A stretch of 64,000 nucleotides of DNA from Terasakiella sp033100395 (GCF_033100395.1 NZ_JAWLVJ010000021.1:17117-81116); one strand, 5' to 3'. Shown: positions 50,441 to 60,194, numbered from the stretch's first letter. Numbers and translations are program-made. Notes: generated by a model not told the origin, from the letters alone.

Positions 50441-51220
50441 ATGAAAAAAACAATTTTCATCACCGGATCAACAGATGGCATCGGCTTGGAAACAGCCAAA
50501 TCCCTGCTTGCAGATGGTCATAAAGTCATCCTTCATGGCCGTAATGCTGAAAAACTTGCCCATGTGGAAGATGATCTGGGCGGGGGTGTGGAAAGTCATG
50601 TGGCTGACTTGTCTGATCTGAAAGCCGTTTCCAAATTGGCGGCAGATGTTCTGGCAAAGCATGATCATATTGATGTGCTGATCAATAACGCGGGCATCTT
50701 CAAAACGCCGTCCCCACGCACCTGTGATGATCTGGATATCCGCTTTGTGGTCAACACGATTGCGCCATACTTGCTTACCCAAAAACTGATGTCTGTCCTG
50801 ACAGTGGATGCCCGTGTGGTGAACCTTTCTTCGGCAGCCCAAGCCCCGGTGAAGCTGTCTGCCTTGAAAGGGGAAGGCCAGCTGGCGGATATGGACGCTT
50901 ACGCCCAAAGCAAGCTTGCCATCACCATGTGGACGACCTTTTTGAAAGATGCCGGGCCGATGATGGTTGCAGTGAATCCGGGGTCCTTGCTTGCAAGCAA
51001 GATGGTGCGCGAAGGGTTTGGGACCGCAGGTAATGATATTAACATTGGCGTTGATATCCTGAAACGGGCATCCTTATCTGAAGAATTTGCAAATGTATCC
51101 GGTCGCTATTTCGATAATGATGCCCGTCAGTTCTCCGCCCCACATCCGGCGGGTGAGGATATGGCACAGGCTGCTGAGATCGTGCAGGCGATGGACGATC
51201 TGATTGCTAAACTGACCTGA
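50441..51220 (+). CDS. Short-chain dehydrogenase/reductase
   Basis: A 259-residue SDR: TGSTDGIG near the start, 'NNAG', 'VVNLSSAAQAP' and Y-x3-K in 'DAYAQSKLAI'. Related to protochlorophyllide reductase/retinol dehydrogenase-like SDRs. Probably reduces a carbonyl compound, working with the flavin enzyme before it. Confidence 0.85.
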   Translation: MKKTIFITGSTDGIGLETAKSLLADGHKVILHGRNAEKLAHVEDDLGGGVESHVADLSDLKAVSKLAADVLAKHDHIDVLINNAGIFKTPSPRTCDDLDIRFVVNTIAPYLLTQKLMSVLTVDARVVNLSSAAQAPVKLSALKGEGQLADMDAYAQSKLAITMWTTFLKDAGPMMVAVNPGSLLASKMVREGFGTAGNDINIGVDILKRASLSEEFANVSGRYFDNDARQFSAPHPAGEDMAQAAEIVQAMDDLIAKLT

Positions 51221-51238
51221 ATTTGAAAAAGGGCCATC

Positions 51239-51856
51239 ATGGCAAAAATACTGATTTTATATGCCCATCCCCGTGATGATAGATCCGAGGTCAATCACGT
51301 GATGGCTAAAGCCGCACGCACATTGCCCAACGTCACAGTGGTGGACCTTTATGGGGAATATCCGGGCTTTGATATTGATGTGGCGCGTGAACAGCAGCGC
51401 CTGATCGATCATAACGTCATCATCTTTCAGCATCCGGTCTATTGGTATTCCACCCCGGCGATTTTGAAAGAATGGCAGGATCTGGTGTTGAAATACGGCT
51501 TTGCCTTTGGCCCTGAAGGCACCGCCTTGCAGGGCAAGTATTTTCTGAATGCGGCAACAGCCGGGGCGGCCCATGACCATTATTCCAAGGGTGGCGTTTT
51601 GGGGAACGAGCTGATCGATTTCTTCAAGCCTTTCGAATATATGGCGCGGTTGTGTCACATGACGTACTTACCGCCCTTTTCCATTTATCGTGCAGGCCAT
51701 GTGGTGGATGACGGGGAGCTGGATTTCTATGTGGAAGAATACCGCCGCCTGCTGGTTGCCTTATGTGACGGGAGGCTTGATCTTGAAAAAGCCCAAACAC
51801 TCACTCGCATCAATGACGATCTCGATCAACTGATCATCAAGCCAAAGAAGGATTAA
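51239..51856 (+). CDS. KefG/KefF-like NAD(P)H:quinone oxidoreductase
   Basis: A 205-residue flavodoxin-fold protein of the NQO1/Kef-ancillary type: 'LYAHPRDDRSEVNHVMA', 'FQHPVYWYSTPAILKEWQDLVLKYGFAFGPEG', 'AATAGAAHDHY'. These subunits bind and activate Kef channels and reduce quinones. Its gene lies 3 bp before the Kef-type transporter gene, which strongly supports that role. Confidence 0.86.
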   Translation: MAKILILYAHPRDDRSEVNHVMAKAARTLPNVTVVDLYGEYPGFDIDVAREQQRLIDHNVIIFQHPVYWYSTPAILKEWQDLVLKYGFAFGPEGTALQGKYFLNAATAGAAHDHYSKGGVLGNELIDFFKPFEYMARLCHMTYLPPFSIYRAGHVVDDGELDFYVEEYRRLLVALCDGRLDLEKAQTLTRINDDLDQLIIKPKKD

Positions 51857-51859
51857 GCG

Positions 51860-53725
51860 ATGGAACTGTTACAAGGGGCATTTATCTATCTGATGGCCGC
51901 CGTCATCGCGGTGCCGATTGCAAACCGTCTGGGGTTGGGGTCGGTGCTCGGCTACCTGATCGCAGGTATTCTGATCGGCCCGGCTTTTGGTCTGGTCGGG
52001 GGTGAAACCGAAGACTTAAAACATTTTGCCGAGTTCGGCGTGGTGATGATGCTGTTTCTGGTCGGGCTTGAATTGCAACCCGCCATGCTCTGGCGCATGA
52101 AGGACAAGCTTTTGGGGTTGGGGGGATTGCAGGTCACGGGAACCATTGCGCTGTTTGCCGCCATCGCCATGGCGTTTGGCCTCAGCTGGCAGAATGCGCT
52201 GACGGTCGGGATGATCCTCGCCCTTTCTTCTACGGCAATCGTGTTGCAGACCTTGAATGAAAAAGGCCTGATGAAATCTACAGGCGGACAGTCGTCTTTT
52301 TCCGTCCTGTTGTTTCAGGATATCGCGGTTATCCCGATGCTGGCACTCATGCCTTTACTGGCAACGGCTGTTGTCAGTCCTTCAGGCGATGATGGTCATC
52401 ATGGCAGTATGATCGGGGAGTTGGCCGGATGGCTGCAAGGATTGATCATTATGGGGGTAATCGTCGGGATTATTGTGGCCGGACGATACGTCATTCAGCC
52501 CGTTTTCCGCTTTATCGCCGAAGCCAAACTGCGCGAAATTTTTACGGCTGCCGCCCTGTTGCTGGTGATCGGCATCGCCTTGTTGATGAGCGCCATTGGC
52601 TTATCACCTGCGCTTGGAACTTTTTTGGCTGGCGTGGTGCTGTCCAGCAGTGAATATCGTCATGAACTGGAAAGCGATATTGATCCGTTTAAAGGATTGT
52701 TGCTTGGCCTGTTCTTCATCACCGTTGGGGCCGGTATTGATTTTGATCTGCTGGCCGCACAACCTCTTTTGATCGTCGGTTTGGCCCTTGGGGTGATGGT
52801 GTTGAAGTTTGGGGTGCTGTTCTTGCTCGGCACCTTCTTTAAACTGCCGAAGTCGGATCGTTTCCTTTTCTCATCAGGACTGGCGCAGGCCGGGGAGTTC
52901 GCCTTTGTCTTGTTTGGCTTTGCAACAGCTAGCGGGGCCTTACCGTCACCTTTGGTGCAGACGCTGACATTGGTTGTTGCCATTACCATGTTGCTGACGC
53001 CTGCCTTGTTTATCCTTTATGAAAAACTGGTTCTGAAGAAACTTTCAAGCGGGGAAACACGCGACGCTGATGAGATTGATGAAAAAGGCACCGCCGTCAT
53101 TGCAGGCTCCGGTCGCTTCGGACAGATCGTTGCGCGCTTGTTGATGAGCAATAATCACAAGGTGGTCATTCTGGACCATGATCCGCAGATCGTCGATGTG
53201 CTGGGTCGCTCCGGCATCAAGGCTTTTTATGGGGATGCGACGCGCCCTGACCTGCTGCATGCCAGTGGTCTGGATGAAGCTAAATTGTTCGTTGCCTGTC
53301 TGGATGATAAGGAAAAGCAGAACACGCTGGTGCATCATGTGGCCAAACATTACCCCCATGTGCGCATCATCGCACGTGCTGTGGATCGCCACCATGTTTA
53401 TGAACTGGAACAGTTAGGCGCCCATGTGATTGAACGTGAATTGTTTGAAGGCTCCCTCAATGTGGGGAGAAAGGCCCTTGTCGAACTGGGGCATCACCCG
53501 TATCAGGCCGAACAGAAAGCCCGCATGTTCACCCGTCACGACCTTAAATCCTTTGAGGCTGCACGCGAACAGTGGTCCGCCGATGGGGCGTCGAAAAAAT
53601 ACACCGACGTCATGCGCGCTCATACGGAAGAATTGTTTGAGATCATGTCCGGCGACAAGGAAGATCTGATGGATAAATCCGAAAAAGGCTGGCTGCCACC
53701 GCCCAAGGAATATACGGCGGACTAA
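51860..53725 (+). CDS. KefB/KefC-like potassium efflux/proton antiporter
   Basis: A 621-residue CPA2 transporter: about twelve membrane segments (1-390) with family pieces 'GYLIAGILIGPAFGLV', 'EFGVVMMLFLVGLELQP' and 'LALSSTAIVLQTLNEKG'. A cytosolic RCK/TrkA-N domain follows (from about 410, 'GTAVIAGSGRFGQIVARLL...VILDHDP'). KefC-type systems release K+ and acidify the cytosol during electrophile stress under glutathione control. The neighbouring reductases fit an electrophile-defence unit. Confidence 0.87.
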   Translation: MELLQGAFIYLMAAVIAVPIANRLGLGSVLGYLIAGILIGPAFGLVGGETEDLKHFAEFGVVMMLFLVGLELQPAMLWRMKDKLLGLGGLQVTGTIALFAAIAMAFGLSWQNALTVGMILALSSTAIVLQTLNEKGLMKSTGGQSSFSVLLFQDIAVIPMLALMPLLATAVVSPSGDDGHHGSMIGELAGWLQGLIIMGVIVGIIVAGRYVIQPVFRFIAEAKLREIFTAAALLLVIGIALLMSAIGLSPALGTFLAGVVLSSSEYRHELESDIDPFKGLLLGLFFITVGAGIDFDLLAAQPLLIVGLALGVMVLKFGVLFLLGTFFKLPKSDRFLFSSGLAQAGEFAFVLFGFATASGALPSPLVQTLTLVVAITMLLTPALFILYEKLVLKKLSSGETRDADEIDEKGTAVIAGSGRFGQIVARLLMSNNHKVVILDHDPQIVDVLGRSGIKAFYGDATRPDLLHASGLDEAKLFVACLDDKEKQNTLVHHVAKHYPHVRIIARAVDRHHVYELEQLGAHVIERELFEGSLNVGRKALVELGHHPYQAEQKARMFTRHDLKSFEAAREQWSADGASKKYTDVMRAHTEELFEIMSGDKEDLMDKSEKGWLPPPKEYTAD

Positions 53726-53729
53726 ATGC

Positions 53730-54278
53730 CTAACTGCGCCATTTGATCGAACACCCCATGGACGGGAATTGTTCAGCTGGACCACGGCCCGTTTCGGCTA
53801 TGGTGCGCATGGCGTTTAGCAGTTCAGGGATGCGGTTGTTGGGATTGCCCATGGTCGCATCATCAAGGCGTCCGCGATATTGCAATTCCCCTTGGGCATT
53901 AAAGCCAAAGAAATCCGGCGTGCAGATGGCGCCGTATGCCTTGCCGACAGATTGGTTTTCATCGATCAGATAAGGAAAGGCGAAGCCATGTTTCTTGGCA
54001 AAGAGCTTCATGTTTTCAGGGGAGTCTGCGTTATAGGTCTGATAGTCATTGGACATGATCGCCAGCACATTGATCCCCTCGGCCATCAGCTGTTTGGTAT
54101 CTGTGGAAAGCCGTTCTGCAATGCGTTGCACATAGGGACAATGGTTGCAGATAAAAGCGACGAGCAGACCTTTGTCGCCAAGGTTCTCTTGCAAACCGAA
54201 GGAATTGCCATCCGCATCAGACAGGGTGAAGTCCGGGGCTTTCCAGCCGAAGTCACAGATTGGGGTATCTAACAGCAT
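53730..54278 (-). CDS. Thioredoxin-fold peroxiredoxin-like protein
   Basis: A 182-residue AhpC/TSA-family protein: 'GWKAPDFTLSDADGNSFGL', CNHC (44-47) in 'VAFICNHCPYVQRI', and C-terminal 'PSMGCSIKW', the hallmark of the small thioredoxin-family group with this ending. A CxxC pair suggests thiol-disulfide activity. Good GGAG Shine-Dalgarno. Convergent with the Kef gene, 4 bp apart. Confidence 0.83.
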   Translation of the reverse strand: MLLDTPICDFGWKAPDFTLSDADGNSFGLQENLGDKGLLVAFICNHCPYVQRIAERLSTDTKQLMAEGINVLAIMSNDYQTYNADSPENMKLFAKKHGFAFPYLIDENQSVGKAYGAICTPDFFGFNAQGELQYRGRLDDATMGNPNNRIPELLNAMRTIAETGRGPAEQFPSMGCSIKWRS

Positions 54279-54294
54279 GGGCCAAACTCCTTCG

Positions 54295-54330
54295 TAAAAA
54301 AGATGCGGAATGATTACTCACCCGCATCTT
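54295..54330 (-). terminator. Intrinsic terminator of the zinc-type reductase gene
   Basis: On the - strand AAGATGCGG (54330-54322) pairs with CCGCATCTT (54308-54300) and is followed by a T6 run. It lies 15 bp after the stop of the gene at 54345. Confidence 0.8.
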
Positions 54331-54344
54331 GATCATTTCATATC

Positions 54345-55349
54345 TTAGTAAAAACCGTCCAGTACGTTTTTGCCAATCACCGTGCCGCTTTCCTGAATTT
54401 TATGGGCGTTGGTGATGGTCGCTGCACTGATCTTACCTAGATTATTGGTCACGGTGAAAATCAGCGTGCCGTCATCCAGCATTTCTGAAACGCGGGTCAG
54501 CAGGTTTTGTTGTTCAGCGATATCATCTGTCTGGAACATAGATCGTGTGAACATAAATTCCCAGCTGAAGGTCAGGGCCTTTTGTTTGCCCGCTTTGATA
54601 TCCAATGTTTCCGGATCATCGATAAAGGCGATGCTGCCGCGTGGTTTGATCAGTTCGATAATCTGGTCGAAATGTCCGTCTGTGCCTGTGAGTGCGGCAA
54701 CATATTTGGGTTCCAAGCCTAAGTCCTTCACCTGTGCCGCAATGGGTTCGCGGTGATTGATTACATGGTCTGCGCCCATCTTGTTGACCCAGTCGATGGT
54801 ATCTTGACGCGATGCAGTTGCGATGACGGTGAGTTTGGTCAGTTTCTTTGCCAGTTGCACAAGGATGGAACCGACCCCGCCTGCTGCACCAATGACGAGG
54901 ATGCTTTCACCTTCACCGCCGCCTTCTGTGACGCGCAACTGATCAAACAGGAGTTCCCAGGCGGTGATGGAGGTCAGGGGCATACCTGCTGCTTCGGCAA
55001 AACCAAGCGAAGTTGGTTTTTTACCTACAATACGTTCATCGACAACATGAAGGGCAGAGTTGGTACCGGGACGGGTAATATCACCGGCGTAGAAAACTTC
55101 ATCGCCGACTTTGAATTTTGTTACATCACTGCCGACCTGTGTGACGATCCCGGCGGCGTCATAGCCCAGCACTTTGGGCCCGCCATCCGGTTCGGCACGC
55201 ACGCGCACTTTTGTATCCACCGGGTTAACAGAAACCCCATGAACTTCGACCAGCAGGTCGTGCGGGCCGACTTCGGGTATGGCGGTTTCAAATTCAGTAA
55301 AGGCGGCGGACTCGATAGGGCCCATGTTTGTGTAACCGATGGCTTTCAT
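54345..55349 (-). CDS. Zinc-binding alcohol dehydrogenase/quinone reductase family protein
   Basis: A 334-residue MDR enzyme: 'VHGVSVNPVDTKVR', 'VLGYDAAGIVTQVGSDVTKFKVGDEVFYAGD', Rossmann 'ILVIGAAGGVGSILVQLAKKLTKLTVIATAS'. This subgroup (named zinc-binding in databases) generally lacks zinc and reduces quinones or enones. Divergent from a LysR gene, the common arrangement for effector-induced reductases. A clear terminator follows. Confidence 0.86.
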   Translation of the reverse strand: MKAIGYTNMGPIESAAFTEFETAIPEVGPHDLLVEVHGVSVNPVDTKVRVRAEPDGGPKVLGYDAAGIVTQVGSDVTKFKVGDEVFYAGDITRPGTNSALHVVDERIVGKKPTSLGFAEAAGMPLTSITAWELLFDQLRVTEGGGEGESILVIGAAGGVGSILVQLAKKLTKLTVIATASRQDTIDWVNKMGADHVINHREPIAAQVKDLGLEPKYVAALTGTDGHFDQIIELIKPRGSIAFIDDPETLDIKAGKQKALTFSWEFMFTRSMFQTDDIAEQQNLLTRVSEMLDDGTLIFTVTNNLGKISAATITNAHKIQESGTVIGKNVLDGFY

Positions 55350-55390
55350 GACTTTGTCTCTCTGTTTGAAGGGATGTTGCCAAGGATAAT

Positions 55391-55411
55391 ATCATTTTTG
55401 AAAATATTGAT
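55391..55411. promoter_or_regulatory. Possible LysR-type box in the divergent gap
   Basis: ATCA (55391-55394) and TGAT (55408-55411) form an interrupted dyad spanning 21 bp, containing a T-N11-A, in the 109-bp gap between the reductase and the LysR gene. LysR proteins usually bind such sites in divergent promoters. Confidence 0.35.
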
Positions 55412-55458
55412 AATCAGGTAAAATGTGAAAAGTTAATACGGATTTAGCGGATAATAAA

Positions 55459-56367
55459 ATGAACATAGATCACCTGATCCTCTTTCAGAAAATCGTTGAA
55501 AAAGGTGGGCTGGCGGTTGCGGGGCGGGAATTGGGTCTGTCGCCCACCACGGTGTCGGAACGTCTGGCGGCACTGGAAAGCTATTATGGCGTCACCCTGC
55601 TGAACCGGACCACACGTGCCATCAGTCTGACCGAAGAAGGACGTGTCTTGTTTGAAGGGGCCCATCAGTTGTTATCCGAAGTGGACGAACTGGATTACCG
55701 CATCCGTTTGGGGGCACAGACCTTGTCCGGTCCTATTCGCATCAGTGCCCCTTTGGGGCTGGGGCGCGATATTATTGAACCTGTCATCAACCAGTTTCTG
55801 GAAGACAATCCGCAGACAAGTGTGGAGTTGATGTTAAGCGACGGCTATGTGGACATTATCCATGAAGGGATCGATTTTGCCGTGCGCTTTGGGGAACTGC
55901 GTGATAGTAGTCTGCGCGCCCGTGTACTGGGGGAAAATCACCGGGTGGTGGTGGCGTCCCCCGATTACATCAAGCGGTTTGGCAGGCCCGAACATCCGAA
56001 TGATCTGGAAAAACATAATTGCATGGTCATGCGCTTTGGGCTGCACCCAGATAATGTCTGGCGCTTTGTGGAAGGCGGCAAAGAATTTTCGGTCAATGTC
56101 ACGGGCAACCGTATCGCCAATGACGGACGGCTGGTCCATCAATGGGCGCTGGAAGGTCATGGGTTAGCCCTTAAATCCATGTGGGATGTGGGGCGCGATG
56201 TAAAGACGGGAAAACTGGTTCACCTGTTGGCTGATTTTGCGCCAGAACCATCATTGGTGCAGTTGCTGTTCCCCCCCAGTCGCAGCCAGCCGCGCCGGGT
56301 CAAAGAACTGGCGGCCAAGCTGACAGAGGCCTTTGAGAGACGCTATCTAGAGATCAAACCAGCGTGA
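55459..56367 (+). CDS. LysR-family transcriptional regulator
   Basis: A 302-residue protein with winged helix 'LILFQKIVEKGGLAVAGRELGLSPTTVSERLAALESYYGVTLLNRTTRAISLTEEG' and an effector domain (about 88-295). It probably controls the divergent reductase at 54345-55349. Its 3' end overlaps the convergent protease gene by 14 bp. Confidence 0.87.
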   Translation: MNIDHLILFQKIVEKGGLAVAGRELGLSPTTVSERLAALESYYGVTLLNRTTRAISLTEEGRVLFEGAHQLLSEVDELDYRIRLGAQTLSGPIRISAPLGLGRDIIEPVINQFLEDNPQTSVELMLSDGYVDIIHEGIDFAVRFGELRDSSLRARVLGENHRVVVASPDYIKRFGRPEHPNDLEKHNCMVMRFGLHPDNVWRFVEGGKEFSVNVTGNRIANDGRLVHQWALEGHGLALKSMWDVGRDVKTGKLVHLLADFAPEPSLVQLLFPPSRSQPRRVKELAAKLTEAFERRYLEIKPA

Positions 56368-59300
56368 TGTCGCTGTCATCCACCGCCACTTCGTGAGACA
56401 CATTGGCAACGAGGGAATAGCCGCCTGTACTTTGGCCGTTGGTATCCACATAAAGATTGTTGCTGCTGTCACGGATCACGTTAGCGGTTGCGCTGGTGGC
56501 ATTGGTGCCGTCATAAGTCGCGGTGATGGCTTCGAAGATTACTTCGGTGATGCCAAAATCACTGCCTTTGATGTGGATCTGGTCATTGCCCTTGGAAAAA
56601 TCGGCAATGGTGTCGCTGCCGTCGCTGGTTTCAAAATAAAAGATGTCGTTGCCAGCCCCACCGATCAGTTGATCTGATCCGGCACCACCTTGCAGGGTAT
56701 CTGCGCCTTCATCACCAAAAATATAATCATTGCCTGCCCCGCCTGCCAGCAAATCAGAACCTGTTGATGGGTCTGATATGATCTGACCCACAACGCCGGA
56801 GGTTTGCCCGGCAAGGCCGTAACTGTCACTGCCGGAAAGCAAGATTTCAACTTCATTGCCTGTGGTGAAATGGTTTTTGACCGTGATGCGATCCCCTGTT
56901 TTAAAGCTGAGGATCAGATCATTACCACTGCGCGTGGCGTTGGACAGATTATCCACCGTAAAGCCGGAAATCTGATCGCTGGTGCCTGCGCTGTCGGTGA
57001 TGGTGTCACTGCCGGATGCGGTTGCAAAGACGTAGCTGTCATTGTCCGCCCCACCGATCAGATGGTCATTACCCAGCCCGCCTGTCAGCGTATCGTTTCC
57101 TGCACCGCCCGTTAAGGTGTTGTCGGCAAAGTTACCGATCAACTGGTCCGCCCCGCTGCCGCCCGTTGCATTTTCGATGATTACATCAAAGGCAATGCCG
57201 ACATTGTCTTCTGCACTATAGGTGGGTTGTGGGGCTTGATCATAAAAGGACGGCAGTTGGCTGCCGACCGGATTATAAATTCCGATGGAACTGTAATTGC
57301 CGGGTGTTAAATCAATGATGCTGTCGCGGCTGAAATTGCTGGCATCAATGGTGTCGGTGCCTGCCGCATCCCAGATGGATTTGAAAACACGATCATCGGG
57401 ATTAAAGCTGTAGGTATCGTCCCCCGTGTTCGTGCTGGTGTTGGCTCCATAGAGGTGCTGAAGGGCGGCAATATCATAGGTCATCAGCGTTTCCGGATAC
57501 CAGTCATGAACGGTGTAGCTATAGCTCGATGCATCGCCCGTTACGTCAATCACTTGCGCTTTGGGGTGGCTGGTATAGGACATGACAGTATATTGCTGGC
57601 TATCGTCTGTGCCTGTAAGTCTGTTTGTTCCGTCAAAGGGGTGGGCAAGGCCCGTTGCATGGCCGATTTCGTGGATCAGCGTATAAAAACCGTGCGATCC
57701 GTTGGTCAGGGTATCGTTGGAGGTCTGGTTGTTGGCGATAAAGACGTCGCCGCCTTTTTCATTTGCTGTTATGTTCACACCGTTGAGGGTGTAGTCAACA
57801 CTGGGCGAGAAGGCAAAGCCTGCGGAACTCGTTTGTTCACTACCCGCAAATCGCAGTATTCCACCATTTCCCGTATCCGCAACTTCTGTAAAGGTAAGGT
57901 TGGTGATTTCAGAAAATTGCCCCAGGACAGTCCGGACGGCTGTTTGCTGCGCGGATGACATTGTTGTGAAATTAACGATTTCTCCCGGTGTTGTATAATA
58001 GGATGGCAGTGCATCCATGAAGCTGTAGGTCAGTGAAACCGAATTACCCACAGACGTATCGGCATTCCATCTGGCATATGAATCATCAAACATCAGCCCT
58101 GTGACCCGATTTGGGGTCGCAACGGCGGCTGAGGCGGTGACGGTTGCGTCGGCGAACTGCAGGTTTTCGATATCTTTTACCTGGGTCACGCCATCGCGTG
58201 ATCCCACACTGTCACTGATCTGAAAACCCTGATCCGTCTTGGTGACCGTGTAGTCTGCCTGATTACCAGTAAAGATGGCTGTGTCTGAGCCTGCCCCGCC
58301 AAACAGGCTGTCATTGCCCACGCCACCTGTTAACAGGTCATCCCCGCTTGAGCCAAAGATCACATCATCACTGGCAGCCCCCGTCAGGGTATTGTTGGTG
58401 GCTGCCGTGCCAGCAAGGATTTGTCCTTTTACGCCCGTTGTCTGGCCGCTGAGGCCATAATCATCGCTGCCGGAGATCAGAATTTCAACCTCGCCACCAT
58501 TGACGAAATGATCCTTAATGGTGACCGTGTCGCCTGTATAGAAAGACAGGATCAGATCATTGCCGGATTGCTCTGCATTCGACAGGTTCTGGATAGAAAA
58601 ACCGGAAATTTTATCGCCGGTTCCGGCGCTGTCCGTAATGGTGTCGCTGCCAAAGCCTGCGGATAGATGATAAGTGTCGTTGCCATCCCCGCCTGACAGA
58701 TTATCTGTGCCTGCGCCGCCGATCAGGATATCCGTAGTTGTGCCCCCTGTCAGGGTGTCGTCACCACTGCCGCCTGTCAGAATGGCGTTGCTTGTGGTGG
58801 CGGTGACGCTTTGTCCCGGTGTTGTGGTGGTACCGCCATCAGCTGGCGGGATGGTTTGTGGTGGGGGCTGTGTATTTTCTGTTATTGTTGTGGGTTCACG
58901 TTTTGGCGCAGGGGGTGGGGCCAGATCAAAGGATATAGACGGTTTGGGCGGCAGGAAACCATCAAGTTCTGTGTTATCGCCAGGCCCGTCGCCCGTTCCT
59001 GTTCCTTCACTCTGACTTTCATCGGCTGGATCATTGCCAAGGCCTTGAATAAAGAACCTGTCGAACTTGGGTCCGATCAATGATGGGTCGGATTGTGTTG
59101 AGGCGTTGAAGGTTGAGGTCGGGGAAAAGGTACTGCTGGGCGGATCGTTTCTTTCAAAGGTGGTAAATGTGGGTTCCTGGCTTGAGAATGTGGGGCCTGG
59201 CTGAAAACTCCCTTGATTAAAGCTCGGCAGGCCGAAGCTTTGTGCCGCTTCACGCGCAAGGGCAGCCGCCTCTTCTGGTGTGGCGCCTTCCTCTAAAGCA

Positions 59301-59437
59301 GTTTCAAAGATGTCCTGCATCAGGGCGTCAAGTTCTGCGTTTCCTTCTCCTTCCGGTTCTGGCGCAGGCACGTCGGAATTTTCCTGCGCCGCCTGAGCAA
59401 GTTGAAGGGAAGGCTTATGGGTCGCATTTGAATTCAT
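56354..59437 (-). CDS. RTX metalloprotease (serralysin-like, M10 family) with the protease between two RTX modules
   Basis: About 1027 residues. No N-terminal signal: the first about 210 residues are acidic and Pro/Ser/Thr-rich. The first RTX region (about 220-385, GGxGxDxLx nonapeptides) is followed by the zinc protease domain with HEIGHATGLAH (about 589-599) and the Met-turn 'VMSY' (about 618-621). A second RTX region (about 760-940) and a beta-rich C-terminal secretion tail follow. Each RTX region holds a near-copy of a roughly 90-residue module ('SDTITDSAGT', 'SGNDLILSF', 'NEVEILLSGSDSYGL'). It should leave by a type I secretion system, not encoded here, and fold with calcium. ATG at 59437 chosen over a GTG at 59443. 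Confidence 0.88.
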   Translation of the reverse strand: MNSNATHKPSLQLAQAAQENSDVPAPEPEGEGNAELDALMQDIFETALEEGATPEEAAALAREAAQSFGLPSFNQGSFQPGPTFSSQEPTFTTFERNDPPSSTFSPTSTFNASTQSDPSLIGPKFDRFFIQGLGNDPADESQSEGTGTGDGPGDNTELDGFLPPKPSISFDLAPPPAPKREPTTITENTQPPPQTIPPADGGTTTTPGQSVTATTSNAILTGGSGDDTLTGGTTTDILIGGAGTDNLSGGDGNDTYHLSAGFGSDTITDSAGTGDKISGFSIQNLSNAEQSGNDLILSFYTGDTVTIKDHFVNGGEVEILISGSDDYGLSGQTTGVKGQILAGTAATNNTLTGAASDDVIFGSSGDDLLTGGVGNDSLFGGAGSDTAIFTGNQADYTVTKTDQGFQISDSVGSRDGVTQVKDIENLQFADATVTASAAVATPNRVTGLMFDDSYARWNADTSVGNSVSLTYSFMDALPSYYTTPGEIVNFTTMSSAQQTAVRTVLGQFSEITNLTFTEVADTGNGGILRFAGSEQTSSAGFAFSPSVDYTLNGVNITANEKGGDVFIANNQTSNDTLTNGSHGFYTLIHEIGHATGLAHPFDGTNRLTGTDDSQQYTVMSYTSHPKAQVIDVTGDASSYSYTVHDWYPETLMTYDIAALQHLYGANTSTNTGDDTYSFNPDDRVFKSIWDAAGTDTIDASNFSRDSIIDLTPGNYSSIGIYNPVGSQLPSFYDQAPQPTYSAEDNVGIAFDVIIENATGGSGADQLIGNFADNTLTGGAGNDTLTGGLGNDHLIGGADNDSYVFATASGSDTITDSAGTSDQISGFTVDNLSNATRSGNDLILSFKTGDRITVKNHFTTGNEVEILLSGSDSYGLAGQTSGVVGQIISDPSTGSDLLAGGAGNDYIFGDEGADTLQGGAGSDQLIGGAGNDIFYFETSDGSDTIADFSKGNDQIHIKGSDFGITEVIFEAITATYDGTNATSATANVIRDSSNNLYVDTNGQSTGGYSLVANVSHEVAVDDSDITLV

Positions 59438-59559
59438 ATACACGCGTCAGCTGAATTACACCTTTTGGAAAGCGCAGTTTATCATAAAAGAAATTAACAT
59501 TCCTTAAACTTTGAGTTTAGCATTGGGGCGTGACGGGAGTGCGCTTGCAGGCAAAAGAC

Positions 59560-59988
59560 TTAAAGTGCTGTTGTGTTCAGCTGATTGGAAAATTTCCTGA
59601 GGATTTTTCCCAGTTTCTTTTCCGCGATCATATTGGCCGCATCTTCAATGGGGGTCCATTGGCGGTCGCGCTGGTCTTTCTCCGGCCAGTTGCTGAGCTC
59701 TTTGGAAACAGCCATGGGATAGACATCGACCTTACAGATATTCACCCCTTTGATCTCGGGTTTGATGTATCTGTAACTGCCTAGTCGTTTGGATGAAACA
59801 TTACCTTTTACACCTGCTTCTTCAAAGGCTTCTTTAGCCGCAGAATTATAGGGCGTGAGGTTTTTCTCCACATGCCCTTTTGGAAAGACCCACCTTTTTG
59901 TGTTGCGTGATGTAATCAGCATGACCTCAATATTTCCTTTCTTGATGCGAAAAGGAATAGCTGCTGATTGAGTGATGTGTTTCGACAT
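59560..59988 (-). CDS. Nudix hydrolase
   Basis: A 142-residue protein with the Nudix box at 38-60 ('GHVEKNLTPYNSAAKEAFEEAGV'). The first glutamate of the consensus is replaced by leucine while the metal-binding AFEEAG is kept, as in diphosphoinositol polyphosphate or diadenosine polyphosphate hydrolase-like proteins ('WVFPKGHVEKNLTPYNSAAKEA'). Probably cleaves a nucleoside or polyphosphate diphosphate. Confidence 0.84.
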   Translation of the reverse strand: MSKHITQSAAIPFRIKKGNIEVMLITSRNTKRWVFPKGHVEKNLTPYNSAAKEAFEEAGVKGNVSSKRLGSYRYIKPEIKGVNICKVDVYPMAVSKELSNWPEKDQRDRQWTPIEDAANMIAEKKLGKILRKFSNQLNTTAL

Positions 59989-60173
59989 TTAAAATAATTT
60001 TGCTGTTTCAGATAGGGAATCCTAACAGAATCAGCCACTTTTGCCAAGTGTGTGGGTTTATGTGAACATATGGATGGTAACGAGCGCAGTGTTATGTAAC
60101 TGTTTGGCATGTCGGTATTGAACAGATATTTTCGTGTACGACAGTTGTTACGCCCAATTATGGAAGATTGCCC

Positions 60174-60194
60174 CGCCCGATGCATATGGGCGGT
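60174..60194. other. Hairpin in the gap between the Nudix gene and the SnoaL remnant
   Basis: CCGCCC and GGGCGG form a 6-bp G/C stem with a 9-nt loop, 16 bp downstream of the remnant's stop. No T-run. The rest of the 220-bp gap shows no gene. Confidence 0.3.

Noticed and set aside
56354..59437. Repeated DNA in the RTX gene as a CRISPR-like or tandem repeat array
   Set aside because: The repeats are degenerate 9-residue coding units of RTX type, without constant spacers.
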